Assembly (NCBI GenBank): GCA_950295325.1
Contig: OX485807.1
Location: forward strand, 17,325,001 to 17,389,000
Length of the DNA stretch: 64,000 nt
DNA from: Polytrichum commune
Taxonomy: Eukaryota; Streptophyta; Polytrichopsida; Polytrichales; Polytrichaceae
Direction of reading: 5' to 3'
The notes under the pieces were generated by a model. It was not told the origin of the DNA. It was given only the letters and a program-made list of their open reading frames with translations, and ran no database searches. A program made the position numbers and the translations under genes. Positions 38,349 through 49,265 of this stretch are shown here, in pieces; position 1 is the stretch's first letter, and every line of letters begins with the position of its first letter.

Positions 38349-39992
38349 TTATTTTAGTGGCGCGTGGTAATGATGTGAGACATGGACCAATTGCTTATCT
38401 TCCAATTTAAACTTCTCCAGAAGAGCATCGATGCTGATATCGAAAGCATCTCGAGAGTCGAATTTGCTGCTGTGGTTGTAAATTCCTGGCTTCCGGTAAA
38501 CGAGCTGAGGCAACATCTCGATAATAGTGTGCTGCATCCTCCTCACAGTGGCATTCGGGATGCGAGCAAGGTGCTCCATCACATTATAATGGTTTAGGGT
38601 TACGTTAACACCAGGGATGGAGACAGAATATTCACTGTCGTTCCTCGGGAGGTGCCATTGGTACTGATATAAGGCAGATTGCTCATCGAACAGCACGGGG
38701 ATGCACCCCGCGATTAAAGAATCGAAGATACCCTTCCTTGTGGCGCTATCTCCAGGTGGCTGCAGACAGAAGACAGATCTGAGGGAGAGGCCAGTGATGG
38801 TCTGGGGTCTACGAACACACCGCTCATGTGTGCAAACGACAAGGTTACATATGGTGGAATTCGCACACTGTTGGAAAAGCTCCCCTCGCACCGTCCCATT
38901 CATGTTGCGGTTCCTGGAGGATCCCGCGAACGAAGCAAATATCATCCGTTCGGAGGTTCTGACAGTGGCTTGCCATGCTCGGATGTCTGCATCGGTGGCA
39001 GGGTGGAACGAGGTAGGGTAAGGAATGGCCATCATGTCGTTGTCCCATGTGTTGCGTTCGATTAAGAGCTTTGTGGAGTTTTGAAGCCCAGGTAGGTTAA
39101 GAAGCGCATTGCCCCATCCGGTGTTGTTTTCTTTTCGCAAGAAGTCCCAGACGATGCGTCCAAGTACCAGCACATGGCGGTGGCCATGGAGTTGCTCCCA
39201 CTGGGGATACATTTGCAGCCAATCGATTAGGCTATGACTCAATGCATCGCGGACCTCGATAGAAGGCGAGTGGAGGTTCCTTGTGAGGTCGAGTGCGGGA
39301 TAGAATGGGATGTAGTACATGGCTGCGTCCTTAGGGTTTTGTGTAAGGCAGGGGTACGTTTTCATCCTCTCGTGGAACATAACCTCCAGGTTGAATTGAT
39401 CGGTTCGGAACCACGCATGGCGAGGACGCAGAACGTACCCCATGGGGTCCCTGGAAGGAAGATCAATTTGGGCACCGAACCCTCCGTTGGAGAGATCTTC
39501 ACACATGTCCCACCATGTTGTCCAGTTCTTGCAATTCTCCACGAGGTACTTGTTGAATTGCGGGGGCAAGTCGTATATGAAGATGCTCCGACCTTTGCAC
39601 TTCTCATCTGTTGCATTTCCTTCTTGCGGAAGGTTTGGATCAGAGGGATTCTGATCCATAGATGAAGATGGTTGAACGGTAGTTTTCTTCACGTCTGGAT
39701 CCAAACCTCGCAGTACTGATGAGACAGTCGGATCGATTATAGGTTTGAGTTCTCGTCCAGCTGGATTTAGCTCTTGCAGGTTCCGTAACGAGGTGTGAGC
39801 GTGCATGATCACCTCGTCCACGCCGATTAATACATACAAAGAGATCAAAAGGAGAGTCAGAACTGTGACGGTAATCCACCGCAATGTTGTGTGCTTTGGC
39901 TTCATCAAAGGCCGGTGGTGCGTCTTGAAGCCTCCATTTACCTCCCCCACTTGCCAGTGCACTGCAAGCCTCATCTTCCTGCTACCCTCCAT
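38349..39992 (-). CDS. GT47 exostosin-family glycosyltransferase, MUR3/KATAMARI1-like
   Basis: This is an intronless 547-residue protein from the ATG at 39992 (the frame opens slightly earlier but without an ATG). It is a type II Golgi membrane protein: basic N-terminus, one transmembrane helix at about 39-57, a Ser/Pro-rich stem, then the exostosin domain from GRSIFIYDLP (about 135) to FCLQPPGDS and SLIAGCIPVLFDE (about 420-450). FAGSSRN and IPYPTSFHP are typical of plant GT47 group A, which adds galactose or related sugars to xyloglucan and other wall glycans. Several N-glycosylation sites are present. The sugar and acceptor cannot be told from sequence. Partial tandem copies of its 3' end follow it. 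Confidence 0.92.
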   Translation of the reverse strand: MEGSRKMRLAVHWQVGEVNGGFKTHHRPLMKPKHTTLRWITVTVLTLLLISLYVLIGVDEVIMHAHTSLRNLQELNPAGRELKPIIDPTVSSVLRGLDPDVKKTTVQPSSSMDQNPSDPNLPQEGNATDEKCKGRSIFIYDLPPQFNKYLVENCKNWTTWWDMCEDLSNGGFGAQIDLPSRDPMGYVLRPRHAWFRTDQFNLEVMFHERMKTYPCLTQNPKDAAMYYIPFYPALDLTRNLHSPSIEVRDALSHSLIDWLQMYPQWEQLHGHRHVLVLGRIVWDFLRKENNTGWGNALLNLPGLQNSTKLLIERNTWDNDMMAIPYPTSFHPATDADIRAWQATVRTSERMIFASFAGSSRNRNMNGTVRGELFQQCANSTICNLVVCTHERCVRRPQTITGLSLRSVFCLQPPGDSATRKGIFDSLIAGCIPVLFDEQSALYQYQWHLPRNDSEYSVSIPGVNVTLNHYNVMEHLARIPNATVRRMQHTIIEMLPQLVYRKPGIYNHSSKFDSRDAFDISIDALLEKFKLEDKQLVHVSHHYHAPLK

Positions 39993-40874
39993 TACTAAGT
40001 GAGGATCAAAACCTGAGGCAGCAATGTGATCCAAAAGAATGCATTCCCTCTGGAATCAATCGCAAGTCGACCGATCCTTTTGCTCTTGGTCTGGTGACCT
40101 ATAAACCAATCAGACAGAAGTTGCGACGATGTTGTATAATCTCCTGGCCATCTGCATCACAATGTGATCAAACTCTTTCCATTAGAAGACGTCACGTGAG
40201 GATCAAAATATATATACGAGGCAACAAAACAATATTGCATTCCTCTGGGAATATCGCACTACTGATGGCTTCAAGCTTGGTTTGGTGACCTAGCTAATCA
40301 GACAGAAGTTCATGTGATTGTATAACTTCCTGGGCATGGTCTCCAATGATCACAATGGATCAAACTCAAGTTGCAGTGGGAGACATGTCGATGGACAGTC
40401 TACCGAATGTCCTCTACAAGAAGCCTGAATGAATGTGCCTCGCTGGCTAATAATGCTTATATACATCCCCACTTGGCATGTACAGATTCCTATATGCATT
40501 CGAAATAGGTAGCTCACATTGGGCTCAGTACTGAGGAATCAACTGTCCTTAGGAACAAGTATGTGTAGAAACTTATATTGAAACTTCAGAAGAGAGTTTA
40601 GAAAATTAAAGACAGGGTAAAGACAGTCCTAAGTAGTGCAGATAACAACTCAAAATCAAGTAGAGTCCTGGCTGCTCAGGAGACAGCTGAAACTGCTCAA
40701 TCTCATGATGCATCTAAGTTACTAGAAGAAAGTGCTGACTAGAATTTTACGAAGAGTTGCACCCTTCTTAATTCACTTTGCATGTAGACAAAATCCACTT
40801 GTGCTACACAGAACGATAGAAAAGCATAACGACGGATATATAATGCCAGGAAAAAAATCCTCATGACCAGAAAA
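39993..40874. other. 5' flank of the GT47 gene
   Basis: No other gene was seen. A partial duplication is visible: CAATCAGACAGAAGTT and AATATCGCAC/GATCACAATG-type words recur at about 40.10-40.16 and 40.29-40.36 kb. Confidence 0.4.
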
Positions 40875-41470
40875 CTAACCTGTAGAGAGATTCGTCTCTG
40901 CTAACTCATCATTCAGCTGAATCCACAAAGTTGTGTTGTAAACAACGGCCGGCAAATGTTTGCCCTTTAGTTCCAGACTGTGCTCTTTCATGTACAACGT
41001 ACTGAGTTTCTGGTGCATAAAACTTGGGGAGTTGAGTACGGAGAAGGCGGCCTGCAACATTGCAATGATTCCCATGATCTAGCTCCACCCACTAGAAATT
41101 GTGTCATAAAGCAGCACCCTTGATTGCTTATAGACGACGTCACTTGTAGCACATAGAATATAATTGACTCCAGAACGACAGATAGGTATTCCCAAAAATT
41201 AAATTAGGATCCATTGAAACAAACCACTAACCTGAAGACATATTCATCCCCGCTAACTCATCATTCAGCTGAATCCTCCAACTGATCATGTCCACAAAAA
41301 CTGCTGGAAAATCTTAAACTGCCTCTTCCAAACAAGCGTTCTCTTCCATGTACGATGATTATTGGGGTTCTGGTGCACAAAACGTAGAGGTGAGTATTGT
41401 GGAAGAGAGGGCCTGCAACATTAATTGCAATAATCAATGATCTAATAATTTTCATGATCTAACTCCACCC
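40875..41470. repeat. Two diverged tandem copies of an about 360-bp unit
   Basis: CTAACTCATCATTCAGCTGAATCC occurs in both halves (about 40.90 and 41.25 kb), as do CTTCCATGTAC and GATTCCCATGATCTA/TTTTCATGATCTA. The word is given here only as a landmark split as CTAACTCATCATT and CAGCTGAATCC. No reading frame is conserved between the copies, so this is probably duplicated upstream DNA rather than a gene. Confidence 0.5.
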
Positions 41471-42199
41471 TTCGCAGCTTTGATGTCAGTGTGAACTAGT
41501 AGACTAGTTAAAATTCGTAAGTCATCCTGGTTTATTCAGGCACGAGCCATCCCATGTTTTATGTGGTAATTTAGTTTTTGTAAAGAGGTACTCATCATAA
41601 ATTACCAGTCGCTAGCTACGACTGCCTTAATTTATGCCCGAATCAACAACTACTCCCTTGGACCATTTGGACCATATCTCAGCGTGCGTTCCTGTAATCA
41701 AGCATCTGCAAGCATCCTCCGTGTATAACAACAATACAGACAAAAGTGCACCGCGCGCACACACCCACCGAAAGCCTAATTAAAATCCCTACCCTGGAAC
41801 CTGTAATTGAGGTACCGCTCGATCGATCTTACTGAGGGAACAGATTCTACAGCATACGGTAGGTTGAGTGCACATCGATCGCCACAGCCATTCCAACCTC
41901 CCTCCCGCTGCAACCTTGAAAGTAGTGTAAAAAACTAACCTACAATATACCGGTCGACAGGTTACGATGATCCTGGCCAGAGAAAAAAAGAAAAAAAGAT
42001 TCTAATTACATACCGTCAAAGATTCCACCCCGAATTGATGAGCATCCGAGCTGTCTGGATGGCCGCAGTCCAAGTTCTTTGAAATTTCTTACGTGATGAT
42101 GAGGTAATTGATTCCTGAAGACACACACACAGACACACGGCCACAACTACTCATCTGCCTGCACCAAACGCTCAAAGTTGCCAGACTTACTCCGACGAC
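41471..42199. other. Intergenic, nothing recognised
   Basis: No gene, RNA or clear repeat was supported. Confidence 0.4.
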
Positions 42200-42700
42200 C
42201 TGTACTAATACCCTTGCAATATCCTCGTGCGAGCAGATAGATGATTTTGCACAACTTTGGCCTTATCAGTCCGATCAAACCTCTACCTGTACCAATCATC
42301 ACATCCTGTCTTCTTCTTCTTCTTCTTCTTCTTCTTCACTGAGATTAACCGCAGTCCTGCAAAGTCGATCGACGCTCCCAAGAGGAAACTCCTAGACCTT
42401 AACTAACTATTCCTACAGCAGCTGACGCCGCATGTTGGTGATTGGTCTGGTCGATCTATAGCAGTACTCATGCTAAGTCGAATCTAATCAAGTTGCATCA
42501 TATCCCCGTGCGAGCAGACTCCTAATTTTGCACACCTATGGCCTCACCAGCCTAACTAAAACCTTCATCTCTCCCGTCTCCTTCATCATCTTCTTCTTCT
42601 CCTCCTCCTCCTTCTTCACTAAGTTGATTAACCGTAGTCCTGCAAAGTCGATGGACACTTCCAAAGAGGGAATTCCAAGACACTCAACTAATCATATTAT
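42200..42700. repeat. Tandem duplication carrying pyrimidine triplet microsatellites
   Basis: Two about 280-bp copies share CGTGCGAGCAGA, ATTTTGCACA, a CTT/TCC triplet run (nine CTT in the first copy, mixed CTT and TCC in the second), TTCACT, TTAACCG and AGTCCTGCAAAGTCGAT. They are non-coding. Confidence 0.65.
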
Positions 42701-43415
42701 GCATATTTCTACAGCAGAGGACGCGGGATGTTGATGCTTGCTCTGCAGGTCCGACCTATAGCTAGCAGTCACTCTAAGTTGAATCCAAATCAAATTGGAC
42801 AACTAAGCTCCGCCTAGACGTCCCTCCGGATTAGAAAAACAGACACGAGAGAGAAAGAGACTAGTCCAGAGCCTACTGTAGGTGTGGACGAATTGAAAGT
42901 GGTCATCAACAGCGGCAAGCGTTCGGATGCAGATTGAGGCGGATGTTGGGCAGACTGACGATCGATGCTCGTTGTGAGTATTGCAGATTCCGCACATCAC
43001 ATGGGATCGATGATGAAGACGAAGAAGTGGCATCATGAGAACCTAAGTTATGATGCGCAACTTCAATATGTAGCGTCACTCCACGGCCTCGACATTTTTA
43101 AATTCGGACGCCTGCTTTGCGCTTTGCGCTTTGCGTAGAGTCGGAAGCGAGCCGGGCAATCAGTTGGTGGAAACCTACACCTTTGGGGTTCATAATTACT
43201 GTGGGTGGGTGGAAGGTAGTGTCGGTAGAATATACCTTGGCCCCACTGCATTGGATTGTAATTTTATGGGTGGGGGTGAAAATTAGGCCCAACATTATTC
43301 AGATCCGTAACAGTGTTATGCAGGACTGACAATATTCCACATAATATTTTCCCGGATATTATGGGTGGGTTTATGAATGAATGAATTGTTTGATAATCAG
43401 AATGATGGTGTACAC

Positions 43416-43776
43416 TGTAACCTCCCTAATGTTACCTTCCTTTAATGTTACTCCCTCTCTCATATCTTGAAACCCTAGGGAACGGATGTTCTCAGTTGAA
43501 ATGTCCCTTCTTGTTGTTGCATGTCCCTTCCATATATCACAGGTTTTGACATTAAAGTGATTTGCCAAAGATTGCAAACCATGGGCTCACACACATCACG
43601 TTGTCATCCGTGTCATAATCTGTCATTATTGCATTGTTGACATTGTCTTATTCCATAATGTCACATGTTGTGCTAATACTCTATTACTATGCATCTATGT
43701 TGACACTATGTACGTACCTCCTTAATATCATGTGCATTGGGGTTGCCACATGCGTGATACTAGGGAGGTTACAATG
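43416..43776. mobile_element. Possible MITE with TGTAACCTCCCTA ends
   Basis: TGTAACCTCCCTA at 43416 is matched by TAGGGAGGTTACA at 43761-43773 in inverted orientation, about 360 bp apart. A convincing target duplication was not found and the interior is non-coding. Confidence 0.4.
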
Positions 43777-43871
43777 TATTAACCAAAAAGTGATGGTTTG
43801 GTATGACTTTGGTATTGAATTTATGTTACATTCCTCGATCCGCAATAACTCATCCGACAAAAACATCGTTT

Positions 43872-44267
43872 TCATAATCCTAGAGTCGAACATGTAATAT
43901 TGTGGATCCAAAAACCGCATGGGTCAAGAAAAGTTACCTTGAACCAGAAAAACTGTGGGTCAAGAGATGTTACATTGAATTGAAAATATTGTGGCGGTAT
44001 GACAAGATTGCAGTAGGCCACAATACTGATTGTAGAAAATGAAGACAACCAAGGAGCTACCGTAGAGGGCACTCTGTTTCATCTTTACCAATGCAAAATT
44101 GTCGTTACCGCATGCTCTTAGCCATTGTGAGCATGCCATGTGGCAATTTGTTTGAAGGAAGAAGATATATACTCTTTTTTCAAAGTAAGTTGGGGAGCCC
44201 TTAACACTATATTAAACATTTTGGGACTTTTGGGAGTCCCAAAATTGCAAACAGGTACACTTTGGCC
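43872..44267. other. Intergenic, nothing recognised
   Basis: No gene was supported. A short direct repeat, GGGTCAAGA, occurs twice near 43.92-43.97 kb. Confidence 0.35.
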
Positions 44268-44520
44268 CAGAGGGAACATGAGAACGTTTACGGGAACGTG
44301 ATTGGGGACAAGGGAACGTGTATGGGAACTTGGAAGGGAACTTGTGGGGGAACACGGTATCGTGTATGGGAACTTCTTTGGGAACATGAGAGCCAATGTG
44401 GGAACGTACCCTAAGGGAACATGGGAACATGAATGGGAACTTCTTTGGGAACAAGTATACGTGTGGAGGAACTTGTTCTTGGGACTGTGCTTGGGTACAT
44501 GGGAACGACTGGGAGGATTC
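44268..44520. repeat. Degenerate GGGAAC minisatellite
   Basis: About 18 near-repeats of GGGAAC(T/A/G)TG separated by short variable spacers fill 250 bp. The overlapping open frames on both strands are by-products of the repeat. Confidence 0.75.
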
Positions 44521-44908
44521 ATTGCACAAGGCGAGTCATAGATATGGGAATAATGAATGGATTGGGTAATACTTATGTCCATGCCTGCCTCCATAACATG
44601 CATCATGTACACCGCTTACATACAATACTGATAATATTCATTATTAGTTGGCTATGTACAACATTACACTGCACATATGGAGACATATGCATGACACATC
44701 TTTGAAAAGCCTTACATTAAGGTTCTGTGTACACCACACATGAAGGTATGTCAATGGTCGCAATGTGCACGTAAAGCAATATTGCGAGTATGAACCAAAA
44801 AATACTTCATTTGGATTTGCCATGGACCGCCCTATAACCTTAAGAAAATACACCCCGCACGTTTGTCTTCTCTAATTCCGTATGCCCCGTGTATTCCTGT
44901 GTCTTTGA

Positions 44909-47660
44909 TCACCGGGAAGGGCGTCCACTGGACTTACGTCTGCCACTTCCATGTCCATGGATTCCTTGTTGCACACTAGACTCCCCGACGTCTACCCCAG
45001 CCACCCTCCTTGCCCGCTCTGCTGTTGAACAACGTCGAAGATTATCTTTGGCAAATCCAATTTGCTCTGGTGGAATAGTAACCTTCAAGGGCTCAACATC
45101 TTGATGTTCTGGCAGAGGCCAAGCTGCCAAAATGCAATCGATTGGTTGCCAGTCAGGAATGGAGTATTTCAAATCACGTTTCCACTTGAAGTTGGGGTTT
45201 GAGTCCCATCCATTCCACTTCTTTGATAGGTCTCTAGCGGTTGAAGTGGGAGTGAACCATTGTACAAGAATTTGTCGTGGATGCTCTCCCGTGACCGCCA
45301 AGTTGGGCCCAGACAAAGCACGGCAAACCCAAATGGGTCTACCTATATCTTGTTCTTGGGGACGCAATATTAGCATATGTCCCTCGTGCACATTATCCGC
45401 GATGCGGAAAACAGCTGCAGGACGAAGGTTTGCTGGACCAACATAATGGTCATCCGGTTGGTGCTCTTCCCGAAGCTCTCCATTGTGGGTGAATGGATGT
45501 GCATCTGCTTGGACTCTGCTCCGTGGCCAGAATCCCTCGCATAATGGCAGCCCGGCAGTGTATACATTTGTGAGAGGTGTTTCCAATGCCTCCTTCACCC
45601 CTATCCAATATTGCAAAATATGCATGTGTGAACCCATATATGCTCATGTCGTGTCATGGTCACATATTGACTGCCAATAGTCAATGAACCCTTGCAGTCC
45701 CACAAGAACATCTTCCAGTTTCGCCATACCTCGCGGTGCTGCAAGAAAGGGGTCCCCAGATGGAAGACATGGCTCCCCTTTTATATTGGATTTCCACATC
45801 TTTATACCATCTTTGGGCAACCACTCCTCATGCGTGCTAAGCACTTTGTATTGCATAACAGGCCAACCATCATCTCGGACATAGAATTTGAATTGTTGAG
45901 CCTTCACGTGCCCAATGAGTTTCTCCTTACCACTTGGGATATGCTCACTAACATATGTTCTCCAATCTGGAAGTTCATTTATCATATGTGGAATGACAAG
46001 AACCTTTTCCAAGTCCATGTACGATTTCACGAGGAGGGGGATAGTGGGGTAGTCATGTTCACGCAGGTCCATACTCCATCTTCCAAATGATGCATCGATG
46101 TCGTCGTGGGTGTGGCCAACCAATAGATAAGACACATGTACCTCTGTGAATATTCCTTTTGCCGTGAGCATGGACCAGAATGCCTTTACAAACCTACACT
46201 TGTTGTCCTTCCAGCAATTATCAAGCTGAACATGCAGAGTGGGTGGAAGAGGAACTCCTGAGACGGGCTCCGTGGGTGGGGCTCGTAATCCTTGCAAACA
46301 TATTTCGCTCCCATGAAGAACAACACGATAAAGAGGTGAACGCCCAGTACCATGAAAAAGACGGCGAGATGATAACATTGGGGGTTCCTCCAAATCACGG
46401 AGAAGTCTAGCGAATGAACCTACAATGTGGTTGCAATCTCCAGGGTACATGTCCAATGCATAGTGGGCATATCTCTCATCTCCATGTCCATGAGCCATCA
46501 TGCCTGTTATAGAAAGTGGTAGCTTTGTGAACATATCAGTATCTTTATTCTTGGAGGCAAAGCAAGGAGATGCAGTTTTGCCATGGTCCATTTTGTCGTG
46601 AATAATCGTCAACACCTTTCGGGGGTGCTCTATTGAAAGAGCCCTCATGCAACGGTAAGCATTGCAAGCAGATTCTTGCTGCGCTTGGTGTTTCTCCAAT
46701 TGTTTCGAAAAGCCTGTGTGGGCAGCTGAACCTTTCACATGTTGGAGAATAATGGCGGCAAGTGAATCACACTTCCCACAACGAGCAAAATTGTCACCAA
46801 CTTCTTTTTTTATGTAGTGTTTAAAGTAATTATTCCGAATTTTGCTGAGAGTTGACAAAGAGATTGGTAGCACACCGCATTTGTCATTGACCTGCACATA
46901 TGCAAATAGCAAAACATTAATTCCACTTCACACGAACATCAATCCACAATCTATACACAACCTACGTTGATAATTACCCATTCATGTCTACTAATTACCC
47001 ACGAACACGACTCACTTTTTGGTGACCGACACATACAAAGCGGATAAGTAGACTATAATATATGCTTACATCGTTGATTGTAACCAGAAACTTCTTCCAT
47101 TTTGTTCTACGAGGCAAGACCATTTCAACAACACGTGTACCATTTGGCAATGTGCGGGCCTTGTGAGGCATCATATCTGCTTTATCTTCCAATAACGTCA
47201 AAAGTGTGGCAGTTGCTTGTTGGGTGGATATTCGATTCCTTTTCATGTTTAGGTTCCCATGATCGCGTGGACGCATACCGCACTTGAATTCTGACCAGTT
47301 CCTATAGAAGGTCGTTTTAGAGATGGCAAATATGTGTCTCCATGCTTTTTCACACACATTGCAAACACTCAAGGTCACCACCTTTGTTGAACCTCCAGGA
47401 AGTACATGCAATTGGCCGTGGACCTCGAGTTGTTTAGCATGTCTCATCCGTGTTGAACAAGTGTAAAACTCAGTTTGTAGCGCAAGTGCCTCTTCCCTGG
47501 GAAAGAATCTAGTGCACTCGCTATCACAACACACACTGGCAGATAGTTGATGGATGTTATTATTATTGAGTATCTGTGATTTTTTTGTTGGTCTAGTCTG
47601 CGAGGTCGTCCGTGATGTGACATATGCCCTCTTCCCCTCTTTCCTTCGTCTTTCTAGCAC
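44909..47660 (-). CDS. DUF7869-type protein, probably a transposon-encoded gene, possibly broken
   Basis: Exon 1 (about 47070-47660) has Cys/His pairs (CCDSEC, CNVCEKAW). A GTAAGC donor and a TGCAG acceptor join it in phase to exon 2 (46891 downward), which carries the DUF7869 signature: IIHDKMDH, HVQLDNCWKDNK and YLLVGHTHDDIDASFGRWS. These acidic residues are spaced like an RNase-H-fold transposase, and the family is repeat-associated in plants and animals. The downstream part contains LRPQEQDIGRPIW and WFTPTS, resembling a chromatin-reader-like module. A TGA at 45644-45646 interrupts the frame, which then continues to 44909. A 63-bp GT-AG intron around it is possible but weak. No ATG opens exon 1, so the true start is uncertain. 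This may be a recent pseudogene. Confidence 0.7.
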
Positions 47661-47735
47661 CGTGGTTTGTACACGGGACGAAGCTATTTTGCGAGCGTTG
47701 AGCGGTGAGCGGTGAGCGGTGAGCAGTAACTTCCG
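47641..47735 (+). repeat. GAGCGGT-heptamer repeat, left copy
   Basis: A segment running from CTAGCACCGTGG through GTACACGGGA and AAGCTATTTTGCGAGCG leads into four tandem copies of the heptamer GAGCGGT/GAGCAGT. It abuts the 5' end of the DUF7869 gene. The same segment is found inverted at 58500-58600. Confidence 0.8.
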
Positions 47736-49265
47736 AGATATTTTGATTAAAATGTTATTTTAAGTAGTAAGTTTATGGTATTTTTGGACTAAAATTATTT
47801 TTAGGATTTTTTTTTCTATACTTAGGGAACAGTGGGACCTATGACCGTGGACAATTAAGGGCTCTGATACAGGAAAAAATGTTATTGTATCAGTGAAAAA
47901 TATGGTTTAGGGTGTTTAATTGAACATTTGGAAGTAATATCAGTAATAAATATGGGTTTGTCTCAAGTCAAACACATATTGTTTTAGTATAATGAGAATT
48001 AGTGGTACTCTAAAAGGGTCACGCAACTTTGGGAAAGAGAAATACATGTGGTGCGTCAAATGTCTTGTAGTGGCCCTTTTAGTCTCACTACATCATCATT
48101 ATAACATATCTTGCATACATATGTTTCTTTAAAGAAACAGAAAACTCTAAGAATCAAGGTACTTCAACAAACCACCCTCCAAAACTCGCTTCACTTCGTT
48201 GAAGCTAAAACTAGCTGCATAAATGAACGTGTCTGAATCCGAGTCCAAATCACACACTATAGTAAGCAAATAATACAAATGCTTATAGTTGGCCCATTAA
48301 CCCCGTTTTCCAATTGCTTTAGTCGCCATCTCCTTGAAGTTAGGACAAGTGCATGCTGGCAGCTACGAAATCGTCAAGTAGTATTGCTGAACCTTTGGGG
48401 GCGTGCCGGAATCCAATGAGACGATGCATCCTAAGGCAGGGGCTGGAAGCATGCACAATTTGTGCACTTTGGCTTTCAGTGATAGGGTTGAGGCACAATT
48501 ATTGGCGTGTTTTGTTGACGGGGCCTTCTTGTTGCGCCTAATCAATTTCCTTGAATGCCGGGTGGGAAACTCATCCGGATAATGGCGGAATCAATGTAGT
48601 TGAACTATAAAAAATGAACTATACATGAAATATAGAGGCAAGTATAGACTTACCAACTCGAGTTTCGAGTTTCCTGTTTTTGGTATGTTTCTCCAAGGAT
48701 TGCATCCAATGCGTGTGGAGAGGTTGACACATGTCATCAGATAGGAACATGGAACTACAACCAATAGAGGAAGAACAGGAGCACAGAGGATCACGCGAAC
48801 CATCAATGATAGAGAGTGAGCATCGCAACAATCCCAATAAGAGCGGATCAGACGAGGAGACAAAAGAATACTCAATTTGCACAGTTTGTTTGGGTCACAG
48901 ATAATATGCAATAAGGGCAGATACACGTTTAGATTTTTGCAAAAATGGCATGTGAAATTGAGTTCTCTGAATATGGATGAAAATAAGTCACACTATAGAT
49001 TGAATGGTAGGTTGAAAGGATTTCAAGTTAGGGGGAGTTGCTTTGATGAATGTTTTGTTATGTCACATTATGGGGTTCTCGGTTCCAAGAGGCGGTAGGG
49101 GGTGGATGTCGCGCACCTCTCCATAAGGAGTGCCCGCAACACTATGGGCACAGAGGGGACCCCGGAGTGACACCCGGGACTTGTGACACCATTGGTGAGA
49201 GGGACCAAGTGATCCTAATGTGGGTGAGGGCCCCGGGCGTTTAGAACACCTCCCACCCACGAAGA
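47736..49265. other. Intergenic between heptamer repeat and 188-bp element
   Basis: No gene was supported. Several open frames near 48.4-48.9 kb overlap on both strands without motifs. Confidence 0.4.

Noticed and set aside
40875-41075. A 66-residue minus-strand frame upstream of the GT47 gene
   Set aside because: The diverged tandem copy at 41.26 kb does not preserve the frame.
44118-44612. A 164-residue minus-strand frame rich in Ser, Pro, His and Phe
   Set aside because: It is a translation of the GGGAAC minisatellite.
45692-46090. A 132-residue plus-strand frame
   Set aside because: It is antisense to the well-supported DUF7869 exon and lacks motifs.
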